Shown: one piece after another, positions 18,808 through 28,597 of the stretch | Layout of the letters: every line of letters begins with the position of its first letter | Position numbering within the stretch: the stretch's first letter is position 1 | Assembly (NCBI RefSeq): GCF_023895975.1 | Contig: NZ_JALBWM010000039.1 | Location: 1-37,876, forward strand | Reading direction: 5' to 3' | Source of the DNA: Microbulbifer okhotskensis | GTDB taxonomy: Bacteria; Pseudomonadota; Gammaproteobacteria; Pseudomonadales; Cellvibrionaceae | Length of the DNA: 37,876 nucleotides | Translations under genes and position numbers: made by a program | The notes under the pieces: model-generated | Databases searched by the model: none | Seen by the model: only the letters and a program-made list of their open reading frames with translations | What the model was told of the DNA's origin: nothing

Positions 18808-20832
18808 TTACTTTGCGGGCAGCTTTAGGCTGAACGTTACTCCGCAGCCGTCTTCGTGGTTGCAGGCCTGTAGCTGGGCGCCATGGAAGTCGGCGATCAA
18901 TTTGGCAATATGCAGCCCGAGCCCCAGATGGCCAGCATTATCGCCGTCATTGCGCACTGATACGAGAGAGTCGAATAGCTTGTGTGCATAACCATCGGGT
19001 AGCAGGGGGCCGTCATTGCTCACCGCAACCAGATAACTCCCTGGCCCCACCGCTGCCGACAGTCGGATTTCACTGCCTTCGCAGGCGAAGCTGCAGGCAT
19101 TGTCCACCAACTTGTCCAGCAGTTGCGCCAGTAGTTCCGGCGCACCGTCACAGGGCAGCTGCCCCTCTGGCTTATCGAGCTTAAACCGGTGTCCGGTATG
19201 TGCATCGCTATAGCACTGGGTCATTACTTCGAGTAAATCCGCGAGATCGAACGATTCCCGTTCCGCTTGATGGATACTGGCCTCGAGATTGCTAGCTGCG
19301 GAGAGGCTGTTGAGAATGCCGGAAAGCCGCGCACTGCCGTCCATGGCGCGCTCGGCATAGCGGCGACTGTGTTCATCGAGCTCGCCGGCAGCGAGGTTAT
19401 CCAGAGAGGAGCGAACCACCGCCAGTGGCGTCCGCAATTCGTGCGACAGTTTGCTGGCGAGGGTGCGCAGATACTGGTGATATTGGTCCAGCTCGCCGAG
19501 TAGGCTGGCAAAGGCTCGATTCAAAGCACCTAGCTCATCTCTGGCTTTTGAGTGAGGAAAATTGCCACGCAGTTTGCCACTTGAGTCCACGGCGCTGCGA
19601 GCAGCGCGATGGAGCTTGCGCACACGCCAGGACAGCCAGCTGGCGTACCCGAACAGAAACAGCAGGGCTGTGGCGGCGGCGACGCAACTGATTAACCACA
19701 ATCGATGGGCGGCGCCCTCAGTTACCGATTGCATCGCCTCGCCGGATTGGAGAACCAGTACCTGTCCGAGTACGGGGCGCTCGACCACGTCATCGGCGCG
19801 GGTGATGACAGGCATGCTAACCGCACCGATTCGAGATCGCAGGGGACCGGCAAACCACTGTTGCTGCATTGTGCGGTTATTGCCGGAAGGTAAGGGCAGT
19901 TTGTTTTCGGGGAGTTGTGGTAGCGCTTCCCAGGATAAAAGTTTGCGGTAAACCCAACTGCGCAGCCAGGGGCTTGGCTCTGGCTTGGCGGAGCGGAGCT
20001 GGCCGTTGCTGGCGAGGAGAAAGCCTTCGCTGTCCACGATAGCCAGACGCAGCCCGGGTCGTGCGAAGTGATCGAGTTCCGCCTGAAGTTTCGGCAGGGG
20101 GCCAACCAGGCGGCCTGGTTGGCCGTCGCTTGGTAGCGTACTGGCACTGTGTTTGGGAGTGGAACCATCGCTGCTGACCCGGTCGCGAATGCGGATGGCC
20201 AGCGAGCCACCGGTCAGAGCTTGAGGCATCGCCAGTTCAAGCTGGTAGCCTTTAGCCGAAGTTGTCCAGCGACCGCGCAGGCGCAGTTCCCGCTCATAGC
20301 GCCCCTCCCTTGGATTGTGCCACAGCGCGCTGACAGAGCCCTGACTGGCGACGGGCAGGGTGTAGTGTTGCTCGGCGGTAAAAAGCTCAACGGTGTCGCC
20401 ACCAGCGATAAGGTCTGTGCGGGGGTCTCGGTAGGCTGGGCTGGAGTCGGCGACGGTGAGCAGGAAGTAGATCTGATTGCCTACTTGTCCCAAGGTAACT
20501 TGACCCAGAGGTGACAGTTGCTGATCGTGCAGAGTCCTGGGTTCCAACTCCCGGGAGCGCCAGTCACCCCCGTAGCCGTCGACTCTGGGGGCGGAGGGCA
20601 TGGGGCTCAGGTACAGTTGGGCCCCCGGAGGGCGCGATAGGCGGAGAGGGTCTGGGGCGATTAGTTGTGGTGCGCTGGCAAGGCGCGCGGCGATTGCCGC
20701 CGCAGTTGCTTCGATGGCTTGGATTTGTCCCTGAGCGAGAGCTGTATCCACTTGGCGAAGATATTGGCAGCCGGCCCAGGGCAAGGTGAGAGCGACAAGG
20801 CTGACAAGCAGAAGTTGGCGGCGTAAGTTCAT
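18808..20832 (-). CDS. Sensor histidine kinase of the proteobacterial dedicated sortase (Pds) type
   Basis: A 674-residue membrane kinase. The first hydrophobic helix is at 5-20 and the second at about 378-400 ([23 protein letters not shown]), enclosing a large periplasmic region of about 350 residues. That region carries a segment at about 82-215 resembling a carbohydrate-binding (CBM9/DOMON-like) fold: [34 protein letters not shown]. Cytoplasmic parts follow: a HAMP-like linker, HisKA with the phospho-acceptor His464 in SHELRTPL, then HATPase boxes LVDNACSFA and [12 protein letters not shown]. With the adjacent regulator and OmpA-like gene it fits the Pds kinase family (TIGR03785, as I recall). 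It starts 36 bases after the regulator stop, so the two are cotranscribed. The ligand is unknown. Confidence 0.85.
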   Translation of the reverse strand: MNLRRQLLLVSLVALTLPWAGCQYLRQVDTALAQGQIQAIEATAAAIAARLASAPQLIAPDPLRLSRPPGAQLYLSPMPSAPRVDGYGGDWRSRELEPRTLHDQQLSPLGQVTLGQVGNQIYFLLTVADSSPAYRDPRTDLIAGGDTVELFTAEQHYTLPVASQGSVSALWHNPREGRYERELRLRGRWTTSAKGYQLELAMPQALTGGSLAIRIRDRVSSDGSTPKHSASTLPSDGQPGRLVGPLPKLQAELDHFARPGLRLAIVDSEGFLLASNGQLRSAKPEPSPWLRSWVYRKLLSWEALPQLPENKLPLPSGNNRTMQQQWFAGPLRSRIGAVSMPVITRADDVVERPVLGQVLVLQSGEAMQSVTEGAAHRLWLISCVAAATALLFLFGYASWLSWRVRKLHRAARSAVDSSGKLRGNFPHSKARDELGALNRAFASLLGELDQYHQYLRTLASKLSHELRTPLAVVRSSLDNLAAGELDEHSRRYAERAMDGSARLSGILNSLSAASNLEASIHQAERESFDLADLLEVMTQCYSDAHTGHRFKLDKPEGQLPCDGAPELLAQLLDKLVDNACSFACEGSEIRLSAAVGPGSYLVAVSNDGPLLPDGYAHKLFDSLVSVRNDGDNAGHLGLGLHIAKLIADFHGAQLQACNHEDGCGVTFSLKLPAK

Positions 20833-20868
20833 GGCTAAAATTCTTAGGGTTTTACGCGGAATAAAAGA

Positions 20869-21558
20869 TTACAGCTGCCAGCGATAACCCATGCCGTAAG
20901 CGGTTCCAATCGCATTGAACTCACCGTCCGATACCTGGAATTTACGCCGTATCCGTTTGACGTGGGAGGTGATGGTATTGTCATCCAGTACCACGCGTGC
21001 AGCTTCCATCAACTGGTTGCGGGATTTGACGTGCCCGGGCCTTTTAGCGAGCGCGTGCACAATCCAGAACTCGGTAACGGTGAGGTCTATCGCCTGGTCA
21101 TTCCAGTGGCAATGCATCCTGGAGATATCCAATGATAACTTTCCCTGAGTTAGGCTCTCGCCTTCGTCACTTTGGTCTCGCAAAACGCTTACACGGCGCA
21201 GCAAGGCATTAATCCGTGCTTGCATGTGCGGCAGGGAGATATCCTTGGTGAGGTAATCGTCAGCACCCAGGCGCAACCCGGAAATGATATCCAATTCTGA
21301 GTCTCTGGCAGTGAGAAATAAAATGGGCAGAGTCGGGGCCATGGCCCTCAGTTCACGGCAGAGTTCAAAGCCTCCTTCAACCTCGCTGCCCAGTCCTACG
21401 TCTATGACGGCCAGATCCGGTAGGCGTTGGCGGAAGGCGTCCATAGCCTCAATTCTGGCGCTGTACAGGTCGACCCGATAACCGTGGCGGCGCAGGGCAT
21501 CGCGATAGTTTTCTGCGATAGCGCGTTCATCTTCGACAATGGCGATGGTTGCACTCAT
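20869..21558 (-). CDS. Response regulator, OmpR type, of the Pds system
   Basis: A 229-residue two-component regulator. The receiver has the acidic pair VEDE at 8-11, the phospho-acceptor aspartate in LAVIDVGL, the threonine in LFLTARD and the lysine in YLTKDIS. A winged-helix DNA-binding domain follows (LSLDISRMHCHW, VTEFWIVHALAKRPGHVKSRNQLMEAARV, ITSHVKRIRRKF). ATG 21558 (MSATIAIVEDE) is chosen over 21597 because it matches receiver N-termini and has GGAA upstream. It is paired with the kinase at 18808-20832 and matches the Pds regulator family (TIGR03787, from memory). Confidence 0.87.
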   Translation of the reverse strand: MSATIAIVEDERAIAENYRDALRRHGYRVDLYSARIEAMDAFRQRLPDLAVIDVGLGSEVEGGFELCRELRAMAPTLPILFLTARDSELDIISGLRLGADDYLTKDISLPHMQARINALLRRVSVLRDQSDEGESLTQGKLSLDISRMHCHWNDQAIDLTVTEFWIVHALAKRPGHVKSRNQLMEAARVVLDDNTITSHVKRIRRKFQVSDGEFNAIGTAYGMGYRWQL

Positions 21559-21620
21559 GACAAATTCCGGCTTAGTTCCTTTCTGGCGGAGAATCATGCA
21601 CGAAGTTGCAGGTGTAAGGC

Positions 21621-21645
21621 AAAAAGGCGGGTGCTTGGCACCCGC
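21621..21645 (-). terminator. Intrinsic terminator between the OmpA-like gene and the regulator
   Basis: On the minus strand GCGGGTGC, a CAA loop and GCACCCGC are followed by CTTTTT. It lies about 65 bases before the regulator start, so pdsO and the regulator-kinase pair are probably separate transcripts, or read-through is attenuated here. Confidence 0.7.
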
Positions 21646-21729
21646 AAATACAACAGGGTTTCTTTCAGGTCGAAGTGCTGCGCGATTGGATTTGTGATCC
21701 GCTCGCGCTGAGATTTAGCCGATTCGCCC

Positions 21730-21872
21730 GAGTTTTTCAGTTCGGGTCGCAAATCAAACACCGGTGTTTGATTTGTCGTGGAGGGTTTGCGAGCGTCTCA
21801 CGTAAACCCGGTTCGAAAAAGCCACAAATGAGCTGTACTGCACAAAAGGTGCCGGCGGATTTGAAATCCGCC
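21730..21872. repeat. Hairpin-rich spacer with a 26-bp perfect palindrome
   Basis: Bases 21750-21775 are a perfect palindrome, with the half-site CAAATCAAACACC. Beside it are GGGTTTGCG (21783-21791) with CGTAAACCC (21801-21809, one mismatch) and GGCGGATTT (21854-21862) with AAATCCGCC (21864-21872). A weaker pair lies near 21730. No coding potential or ribosome-binding site is apparent in the 21559-21886 gap. It could be a dispersed palindromic element or a set of operators. Confidence 0.6.
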
Positions 21873-21886
21873 TCTGCCTGAAAGGT

Positions 21887-22573
21887 CTAGAAGTGTCCAG
21901 CCATGGACTCGGGTAGGGAAAATCGAATATCCACCCGGCGTTCCATGGCATAGGCATCTACATCGCCCCGGGTTGCCTGCGAATAAGTGGAGCCCAGGGC
22001 ACTGCGACTGACCCTTGTGGGATCGATACCTAGGGATACCAGGGCTTCTTCAACGCTCAGGGCGCGCTGATCTGACAATACATTGTTGTAGCCGTCGCTG
22101 CCGCGGGGGTCCGCGTGTCCTTCCAGGTGAACTTGCAGGTGAGGGTGGCGGTTAAGGAAGTCGGCCATGGCGTTTAGCTGGTGTAGCTGCCCTTCCTGAA
22201 GTTCGTCTTCTCCGGTAGTGAACAGCATTTGGAATTGCAATGAGTCCAAGGCCAGTTGGCCGGCGTCATTCGCGGACAGTTGAACCGCATCCAATTGCTG
22301 CGCCAGGTTACTGAGCTCTGCACGGCTCTCTGTCAGTTGTGTTGCCAGCATATCTGCCTCGTCTGCTTGCTTGATCTGCTCGCCGAGCCAAGCCCCACCG
22401 AGCGCTCCGGCTATCAACCCAACAGGTCCGCCCAGTGCTGCACCGGCTATTGCGGAGCCGGTAAAAACTGAGGCCTGTTTGGCCGGAGTCAGTTTTGATT
22501 CATTTTGTTCCTTAGCGTGGGCTCCGGTGGCAATCAGAGAACCCAAGGCGACGGCCATCACTACTTTTTTCAT
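21887..22573 (-). CDS. pdsO: OmpA-family protein of the Pds sortase system (PdsO-like)
   Basis: A 228-residue envelope protein. Residues 1-20 are a signal peptide (cut after GAHA). A glycine-zipper membrane segment follows at about 37-67 (GSAIAGAALGGPVGLIAGAL), then a coiled coil at about 70-105. A C-terminal OmpA peptidoglycan-binding domain lies at about 115-228 (LEGHADPRGSDGYNNVLSDQRA, MERRVDIRF). This layout and its place beside the kinase and regulator match the OmpA partner of proteobacterial single-substrate sortase systems (TIGR03789, from memory). The sortase and its target, normally neighbours, are absent from this window. The ribosome-binding site AAGGAG precedes the ATG. Confidence 0.85.
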   Translation of the reverse strand: MKKVVMAVALGSLIATGAHAKEQNESKLTPAKQASVFTGSAIAGAALGGPVGLIAGALGGAWLGEQIKQADEADMLATQLTESRAELSNLAQQLDAVQLSANDAGQLALDSLQFQMLFTTGEDELQEGQLHQLNAMADFLNRHPHLQVHLEGHADPRGSDGYNNVLSDQRALSVEEALVSLGIDPTRVSRSALGSTYSQATRGDVDAYAMERRVDIRFSLPESMAGHF

Positions 22574-22731
22574 TGTTCTGCTCCTTAGCGGCTTTTTTAC
22601 TCGTTTGGGCCTGTTCAGTGGTGGCCCGTTTGAGTGTTATTAAAAAGCCTCAAGGAGGCACTGGCGTGGCACAGCTATGGCGAACTGCGCCACAATTGTG
22701 GCGAAATATGGCAGTCGTTTCAGGGCACCGC

Positions 22732-22902
22732 TTATATAGCCGCTGCGCCGAGAGAGCCGACCGCCGTATACAGCGGAGTGTGAGTGGGCAGGCTCAGGGC
22801 TGGGCCACGTAACACTGCTCTGTACTGCACAATTGCCAGGACCAGGGCAATAATCAAAGCACTAATGGTCATCCCTATATCATCCAGCGCCACCTGTTCC
22901 AT
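22732..22902 (-). CDS. Possible small single-pass membrane protein
   Basis: A 56-codon frame (starting MEQVALDDIGMTISALIIAL) lies in the 473-base gap between pdsO and murJ. Residues 11-26 are strongly hydrophobic, followed by positive and Pro/Thr-rich residues. A TATACT (-10-like, 22931-22926 on the minus strand) lies 24 bases before the ATG, but the ribosome-binding site is poor. It reads in the same direction as pdsO, about 160 bases upstream. No family is recognised, and it may be chance. The rest of the gap shows nothing else clear. Confidence 0.3.
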   Translation of the reverse strand: MEQVALDDIGMTISALIIALVLAIVQYRAVLRGPALSLPTHTPLYTAVGSLGAAAI

Positions 22903-23046
22903 GAATGGCGCACTAACTCGCCTTCAGTATAGGCTCGCGGTTCCGCTGTCGCAGGGGCATCAGCCCTCCCTTGGGGCCATATATCCCGAGGATTTGGGGT
23001 AGACTGGCCGGCCAACCAATTTCACATTCCGCCAGGAGCCCAAGTT

Positions 23047-24657
23047 TTGTCGCAGTCATCTCCAGCCCAGGAACAAACAGTCGAGAAATCTGGCACTTCC
23101 AGATTGCTGCGTGGCAGCTCGGTCGTTGGTGCTGCCACCATGTTATCTCGAGTGGCCGGGTTGGTTCGGGATGTGGCTCTGGCCCGCTTTATCGGAGCGG
23201 GAGACGCCGCTGATGCCTTTTTTGTCGCGTTTAAAATCCCCAACTTTTTCCGCCGCCTTTTTGCCGAGGGTGCCTTCGCCCAAGCCTTTGTGCCAGTGCT
23301 GGCCGAATACCGCCAAAAGGGAGGCAAGGCCGCCGCGCGGGCGCTGAACGATCGGGTCGCTGGTGCCCTCGGTGGTGTGTTGCTGCTTGTTACCCTATTC
23401 GGGGTTATTTGCGCCCCAATAGTGGCGGGTATTTTTGCTTTCGGTTGGTGGTGGGACGGCAGTGAGCGAGAGAAGTTCGATCTCGCTACCGATATGTTGC
23501 AGATCACCTTTCCCTATCTGATGTTAATTTCTCTGGCCGGCTTTACCGGAGCGATCCTGAACAGTTTTGACCGCTTCGCCATTCCTGCGCTCACTCCGGT
23601 AATGTTGAACCTGGTATTGATTGGGGCAGCGACGGTGGCTACCTCCTGGTTTGACCCGCAAGTCCTGGCCTTGGCCTGGGGAGTGTTTGTGGCGGGGGTT
23701 GTGCAGCTGTTATTTCAGCTGCCCTTCCTTGCCCGAGAAGGGTTGCTGCCAAGGCCCAAGTGGGACTGGAATCACCGGGGTGTACGCAAGATTTTACGCC
23801 TTATGGGGCCGGCGATTTTTGGTGTTTCGGTTACTCAGATCAGCTTGGTGATGGATACACTGCTGGCATCATTCCTGCCCAGTGGAAGTGTCTCTTGGTT
23901 GTACTTTTCCGACCGTCTGACTGAGCTGCCACTAGGGGTATTTGGCGTTGCTGTGGCTACGGTGATACTGCCGAGCTTATCCAGGCAGCACACCGATGGC
24001 GATCCCCGTCGCTTTCGCCATACGCTCGATTGGGCTCTGCGCAGTGTAACGCTTATTTCCCTTCCTGCATCGGTGGCATTAGTGGTACTGGCGGAGCCAC
24101 TATTGACGACTCTGTTTCAATATGGGCAGATGGAGCCTCGGGATATGCAGATGGCGGCCTGGTCCCTGCGAGCCTACGCCATGGGCTTACTGGCTTTTAT
24201 GTTGATCAAAGTGTTGGCGCCCGGTTACTTCGCACGCCAGGACACCTATACACCGGTGCGTTTTGGTCTGATTGCCATTTCGGCAAAAATGGTGCTTAGC
24301 CTTCTCTTTGTTATTCCGCTTAATTACTACCTCAAGCTCGGCCATATGGGCTTGGCACTTGCCACCGCCTGTCAGGCAGCTATTAATGCTTGGCTGCTAT
24401 ATAAGGGGTTGCGTCGCGATGATGTTTACAAACCCGAGGCGGGTTGGAGCGTCTATCTGCTCAGGTTGATCGTTGCCAATTTGGCGATGGTTTCCGTTTT
24501 ATTGGGCGCATTGTACTTTTGGTCGGAGTGGGGCGAGTGGGGCTGGTACGGCCGCGCATGGCGAATGGCCACTGTGGTGTCTGCTGGGGGGGCGACTTAC
24601 CTGTTGGTACTGGCAGTATCGGGCTTGCGCCCCCGCCATTTCCGCCCCTCAAGTTAG
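23047..24657 (+). CDS. murJ: Lipid II flippase MurJ
   Basis: MurJ (MviN) flips lipid II across the inner membrane for peptidoglycan synthesis. The protein has 536 residues, about 14 hydrophobic helices, and the conserved N-terminal GAATMLSRVAGLVRDVALARFIGAG, then DAFFVAFKIPNFFRRLFAEGAFAQAFVP. The start is TTG at 23047, eight bases after CAGGAG; the nearest downstream ATG would remove the conserved first helix. It heads the murJ-ribF-ileS-lspA-fkpB-ispH run, which in Pseudomonas directly follows rpsT (from memory). Here the Pds genes lie between. Confidence 0.95.
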   Translation: MSQSSPAQEQTVEKSGTSRLLRGSSVVGAATMLSRVAGLVRDVALARFIGAGDAADAFFVAFKIPNFFRRLFAEGAFAQAFVPVLAEYRQKGGKAAARALNDRVAGALGGVLLLVTLFGVICAPIVAGIFAFGWWWDGSEREKFDLATDMLQITFPYLMLISLAGFTGAILNSFDRFAIPALTPVMLNLVLIGAATVATSWFDPQVLALAWGVFVAGVVQLLFQLPFLAREGLLPRPKWDWNHRGVRKILRLMGPAIFGVSVTQISLVMDTLLASFLPSGSVSWLYFSDRLTELPLGVFGVAVATVILPSLSRQHTDGDPRRFRHTLDWALRSVTLISLPASVALVVLAEPLLTTLFQYGQMEPRDMQMAAWSLRAYAMGLLAFMLIKVLAPGYFARQDTYTPVRFGLIAISAKMVLSLLFVIPLNYYLKLGHMGLALATACQAAINAWLLYKGLRRDDVYKPEAGWSVYLLRLIVANLAMVSVLLGALYFWSEWGEWGWYGRAWRMATVVSAGGATYLLVLAVSGLRPRHFRPSS

Positions 24658-24759
24658 TTTACTCGAGTGTTGAGGGGGCAAAGAGAGGATGGCCTCTGGC
24701 CGCCCTGTGGGAATCCGCTATACTGTGCGGCTCGATTTTATGAGGATGGGAAAATCGCA

Positions 24760-25740
24760 TTGGCCCAGGAGCGCGAACTAATTCGCGGGTTGCGCAACCT
24801 GCGCCCCCGCCATCGGGGAAACGTGGCGACGATCGGCTCGTTCGATGGGGTGCATCTCGGCCATCAGGCGATTATTGCGCAGCTTAAACAGCGTGCGGAA
24901 GAATATGGCCTGCCCTCGGTGGCGATTATTTTTGAGCCCCAGCCCCACGAATTTTTTTCCGCTGAGAGGGCGCCTGCGCGCTTGATGCGATTTAAAGAGA
25001 AGGTGCAGGCGCTTTTTGAGGCCGGGGTAGACCGGGTATTGTGCCTGCAGTTTAACGATTTGTTGCGCAGCCTGAGTGCTGAGGCCTTTGTGCGCCGTAT
25101 CCTGCTGGAAGGGTTGGGAATCCGCCACCTGGTGGTGGGGGATGATTTCCGCTTTGGTTGTGACCGCAGTGGTGATTACCGATTTCTGCAAGAGGTGGGA
25201 GCTGAAAATGGCTTCACTGTAGAAGACACGGCTACGCTTGAGATTCGCGGGGCCCGCGTGAGTAGCACTCGGATTCGCGAGGCATTGCTCCGCGGTAATT
25301 TTGAATTGGCCGAGGCCTTGCTGGGCCTCCCTTATAGCATCTCCGGAAGAGTGGCTCCGGGCCGTTCGCTGGGGCGGCAGTTGGGAGCCCCCACCGCCAA
25401 CGTACGCCTGCATCGCTATCGCTCCCCATTAGTGGGTGTCTATACCGTGCGCACCAAGGCGGCGAATGGCAGTGAACTTGCCGCAGGGCGGAAAGAAATA
25501 GACGGCGTCGCCAATGTGGGATTTCGCCCCACCGTAGAAGGGGAGGGCGCCAAACCTCTACTGGAAGTTAATCTGTTTGACTTCAGTGATGACCTCTACG
25601 GGCGAGAGCTATCGGTAGAGTTTTGCCACAAACTGCGCGATGAAGAAAAATTTGCCTCTCTGGAAATCCTCAAAACCCGCATTGCTCAGGATATAGACGA
25701 TGCCAAAGCCTGGTTTGCACAAAACCCCAAGGGGAGCTGA
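24760..25740 (+). CDS. ribF: Bifunctional riboflavin kinase / FMN adenylyltransferase
   Basis: RibF turns riboflavin into FMN and then FAD. From the chosen TTG it has 326 residues. The N-terminal adenylyltransferase has TIGSFDGVHLGHQAII and the STRIREAL motif. The C-terminal kinase has GRSLGRQLGAPTANV, GVYTVR and VANVGFRPTV. An open frame continues upstream to 24667, but those residues do not resemble RibF. TTG 24760 gives a start just before RELIRGLRNL, which matches family N-termini, with GGATGGG nearby. There is no in-frame ATG in this interval, so the exact start is uncertain by a few codons. Confidence 0.93.
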   Translation: MAQERELIRGLRNLRPRHRGNVATIGSFDGVHLGHQAIIAQLKQRAEEYGLPSVAIIFEPQPHEFFSAERAPARLMRFKEKVQALFEAGVDRVLCLQFNDLLRSLSAEAFVRRILLEGLGIRHLVVGDDFRFGCDRSGDYRFLQEVGAENGFTVEDTATLEIRGARVSSTRIREALLRGNFELAEALLGLPYSISGRVAPGRSLGRQLGAPTANVRLHRYRSPLVGVYTVRTKAANGSELAAGRKEIDGVANVGFRPTVEGEGAKPLLEVNLFDFSDDLYGRELSVEFCHKLRDEEKFASLEILKTRIAQDIDDAKAWFAQNPKGS

Positions 25741-25792
25741 CCGGTGTTACCGATGATGAATTATTCTCTACTAGAGCTGAAGTAGACATCCA

Positions 25793-28597
25793 ATGACTGA
25801 TTATAAAGTGACCTTAAACCTGCCTGAGACCGACTTCCCCATGCGCGGCAATCTGCCACAGCGTGAGCCTGCCATTTTGAAAAAATGGCAGGAGACCAAG
25901 CTTTACGAAAAAATTCGTGAAGCACGTGCCGGTCGTGAGCAGTTCATCCTGCACGATGGTCCTCCCTACGCCAACGGCGATATTCATATAGGTCACTCGG
26001 TCAACAAGATTCTCAAAGACATTATTATCAAGTCGAAAACCCTCAGCGGTTTCGATGCGCCCTATGTGCCCGGTTGGGACTGCCATGGCCTGCCTATTGA
26101 GCATCGCGTTGAGAAGAAAATCGGCAAGGCTGGCGTTAAGGTAGATCACAAGACTTTCCGCCAGAAGTGTCGTGAGTACGCGGCCAAGCAGGTAGAGGGA
26201 CAAAAGAAGGATTTTGTACGCCTGGGGGTTTTCGGCGAATGGGACAACCCCTATCGCACTATGGACTACCAATTTGAAGGCGACATCATCCGCGCACTCG
26301 GCCGAGTCGTTAAAAATGGCCACTTGGCGCGGGGTTTCAAACCCGTGTATTGGAGTGTTGTGGGTGGATCGGCCCTGGCGGAAGCGGAAGTGGAATATCA
26401 GGACAAGACGTCCTACTCCATTTATGTTTGCTATCCGGCTACCGAAGATACTGCACTGGCAATTGCCGATGCCGCTGGAGGCCATGCGGGTGAGGGACCT
26501 TTGTCTGTGGTGATCTGGACTACAACTCCCTGGACGCTTCCCTCAAGCCAGGCGGTTTCAGTCAACGCTGAGCTGGAATATGTTGTGGTACAAACCGCAG
26601 ATCGTCGCCTGCTTGTCGCAGAGGCGCTTAAAGATGCGGTACTGGAGCAGGTCGGGCTGGAAGGCGAGGTTGTCGGCCGTATCCGCGGCGCAGCTCTGGA
26701 GCACCTGAAGCTGGACCACCCTTTCTACGAAAAGCAGCTGCCAATGATCCTCGGTGATCATGTGACTACTGATGCGGGTACTGGTTGCGTGCACACCGCG
26801 CCGGATCACGGTCCCGACGATTTCCAGGTGGGCAAGCGTTATGGCATCGATACGCTGAACTATATCGATGATAACGGCGTTTACCGCGATACAGCCCCTC
26901 TGTTTGCCGGTGAGCATGTCTACAAGGTGGACGATAAAATTGTCGCTCTGCTGCAAGAGCGCGGAGTGCTGTTGCAGCAAGGTAAAATTGAGCACAGCTA
27001 CCCTCATTGCTGGCGTACCAAAACACCGCTGATTTATCGTGCAACCCCGCAGTGGTTTGTCAGTATGCAGCAGAACGACCTGCTGCAGAATGCAAAAAAG
27101 GCTGCCGATGAAGTGCAGTGGATTCCCGGTTGGGGCAAAACCCGTATCGATGCCATGTTAGAGGGCAGTCCTGACTGGTGTATTTCCCGCCAGCGTACCT
27201 GGGGCGTGCCTATTGCTCTCTTTGTTAACAAGGAAACCCACGAGATCCACCCGGATACCCCGGCTTTGATGGACAAAGTGGCGGAGATGGTAGATGCCGA
27301 GGGTATGGATGTATGGTTCGACCTGGACCCGCGCGAGCTTCTCGGTGATGAGGCGGATCAATATCAAAAGGCAACGGATACCCTGGATGTGTGGTTTGAC
27401 TCAGGTGTGACTCACTACGCCGTGCTGGAGCGCCGCAAGGGCCTGCGCTTCCCGGCCGACTTGTACCTGGAGGGGTCCGATCAGCACCGCGGTTGGTTCC
27501 AGTCCTCGTTGAAGACCTCTATCGCGATCAATGATTGTGCTCCTTATAAGCAGGTGCTGACCCACGGTTTCACTGTCGATGCGCATGGGCGCAAGATGTC
27601 GAAGTCTATCGGCAATACTGTAGCGCCGCTGGATGTCATCAATAAATTGGGGGCAGATGTATTGCGCTTATGGGTTTCAGCGACTGATTTCAGCGGCGAA
27701 ATGGCTGTTTCGGATGAGATTCTGAAGCGCACCGCAGACTCCTATCGCCGCTTGCGCAACACCGCCCGTTTCTTCCTGTCCAATTTGGCCGGTTTTGACC
27801 CAGAGAAAGATTTGTTGCCGGAAAGCGAATTGCTGGCGCTCGACCGCTGGGCCTTGGATAAAGCGGCGCGCCTGCAGGAGGAAATCCAAGAAGCCTACGA
27901 TAACTACCAGTTCCACCAGATCTACCAGAAGTTGCATAACTTCTGCGTTGTGGAAATGGGTGGTTTCTATCTGGATATCATTAAGGATCGCCAATACACC
28001 ACCAAGGAAGACAGCGCTGCGCGACGTTCTGCGCAAACGGCGCTCTACCATATTATTCAGGCGTTTGTGCGCTGGATAGCGCCCATCATGAGTTTCACTG
28101 CAGAAGAGCTGTGGCAATTTATTCCCGGTGCGAAAGCGGAAAGTATTTTCCTGGAGGAGTGGTACCCACTGCCGAAACTACCGGCTGAAGTGGTCAAAGG
28201 TGCGGATTACTGGGCGGCCATTGCCGAAGTGAAAACGGCAGTTAACAAAGTACTCGAAGAGCAGCGTGGCGCGGGGGCAATTGGTGGATCCTTACAGGCG
28301 ACAGTGACTTTGTTTGCCGAAGACGATCTGCGCGAGAAGCTCCTTGAGCTGGAAGATGAGTTGCGCTTTGTTCTGATTTGCTCCTCGACTTCTGTACAGC
28401 CTATCAGCGATGCGGCCGGCGCCGAGTCTACCGAGATGGATGGCTTAAAAATCACTGTCAGCAAAGTGGATCACCCCAAGTGTGCACGTTGCTGGCATTA
28501 TCGTGCTGATGTTGGTGCAAGAGCTGGGCACCCGGATATTTGCGAACGCTGTATTGAGAATGTCGCCGGTGAAGGAGAAGTGAGGCATTATGCCTAG
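25793..28597 (+). CDS. ileS: Isoleucyl-tRNA synthetase
   Basis: IleRS charges tRNA-Ile and edits valine. The 934-residue length is normal for the bacterial (type 1) enzyme. HIGH is at 65-68 in NGDIHIGHS and KMSKS at 601-605 in [10 protein letters not shown]. The CP1 editing domain shows [11 protein letters not shown] and [14 protein letters not shown]-terminal zinc-binding segment has CARCWHYR...CERC. The type 1 form is the mupirocin-sensitive class. It overlaps lspA by eight bases, implying coupled translation. Confidence 0.98.
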   Translation: MTDYKVTLNLPETDFPMRGNLPQREPAILKKWQETKLYEKIREARAGREQFILHDGPPYANGDIHIGHSVNKILKDIIIKSKTLSGFDAPYVPGWDCHGLPIEHRVEKKIGKAGVKVDHKTFRQKCREYAAKQVEGQKKDFVRLGVFGEWDNPYRTMDYQFEGDIIRALGRVVKNGHLARGFKPVYWSVVGGSALAEAEVEYQDKTSYSIYVCYPATEDTALAIADAAGGHAGEGPLSVVIWTTTPWTLPSSQAVSVNAELEYVVVQTADRRLLVAEALKDAVLEQVGLEGEVVGRIRGAALEHLKLDHPFYEKQLPMILGDHVTTDAGTGCVHTAPDHGPDDFQVGKRYGIDTLNYIDDNGVYRDTAPLFAGEHVYKVDDKIVALLQERGVLLQQGKIEHSYPHCWRTKTPLIYRATPQWFVSMQQNDLLQNAKKAADEVQWIPGWGKTRIDAMLEGSPDWCISRQRTWGVPIALFVNKETHEIHPDTPALMDKVAEMVDAEGMDVWFDLDPRELLGDEADQYQKATDTLDVWFDSGVTHYAVLERRKGLRFPADLYLEGSDQHRGWFQSSLKTSIAINDCAPYKQVLTHGFTVDAHGRKMSKSIGNTVAPLDVINKLGADVLRLWVSATDFSGEMAVSDEILKRTADSYRRLRNTARFFLSNLAGFDPEKDLLPESELLALDRWALDKAARLQEEIQEAYDNYQFHQIYQKLHNFCVVEMGGFYLDIIKDRQYTTKEDSAARRSAQTALYHIIQAFVRWIAPIMSFTAEELWQFIPGAKAESIFLEEWYPLPKLPAEVVKGADYWAAIAEVKTAVNKVLEEQRGAGAIGGSLQATVTLFAEDDLREKLLELEDELRFVLICSSTSVQPISDAAGAESTEMDGLKITVSKVDHPKCARCWHYRADVGARAGHPDICERCIENVAGEGEVRHYA

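Noticed and set aside
21754..21957. 67-codon minus-strand frame overlapping the start of the hairpin region
   Set aside because: It overlaps the 3' end of the OmpA-like gene in another frame, crosses several palindromes and has no ribosome-binding site.
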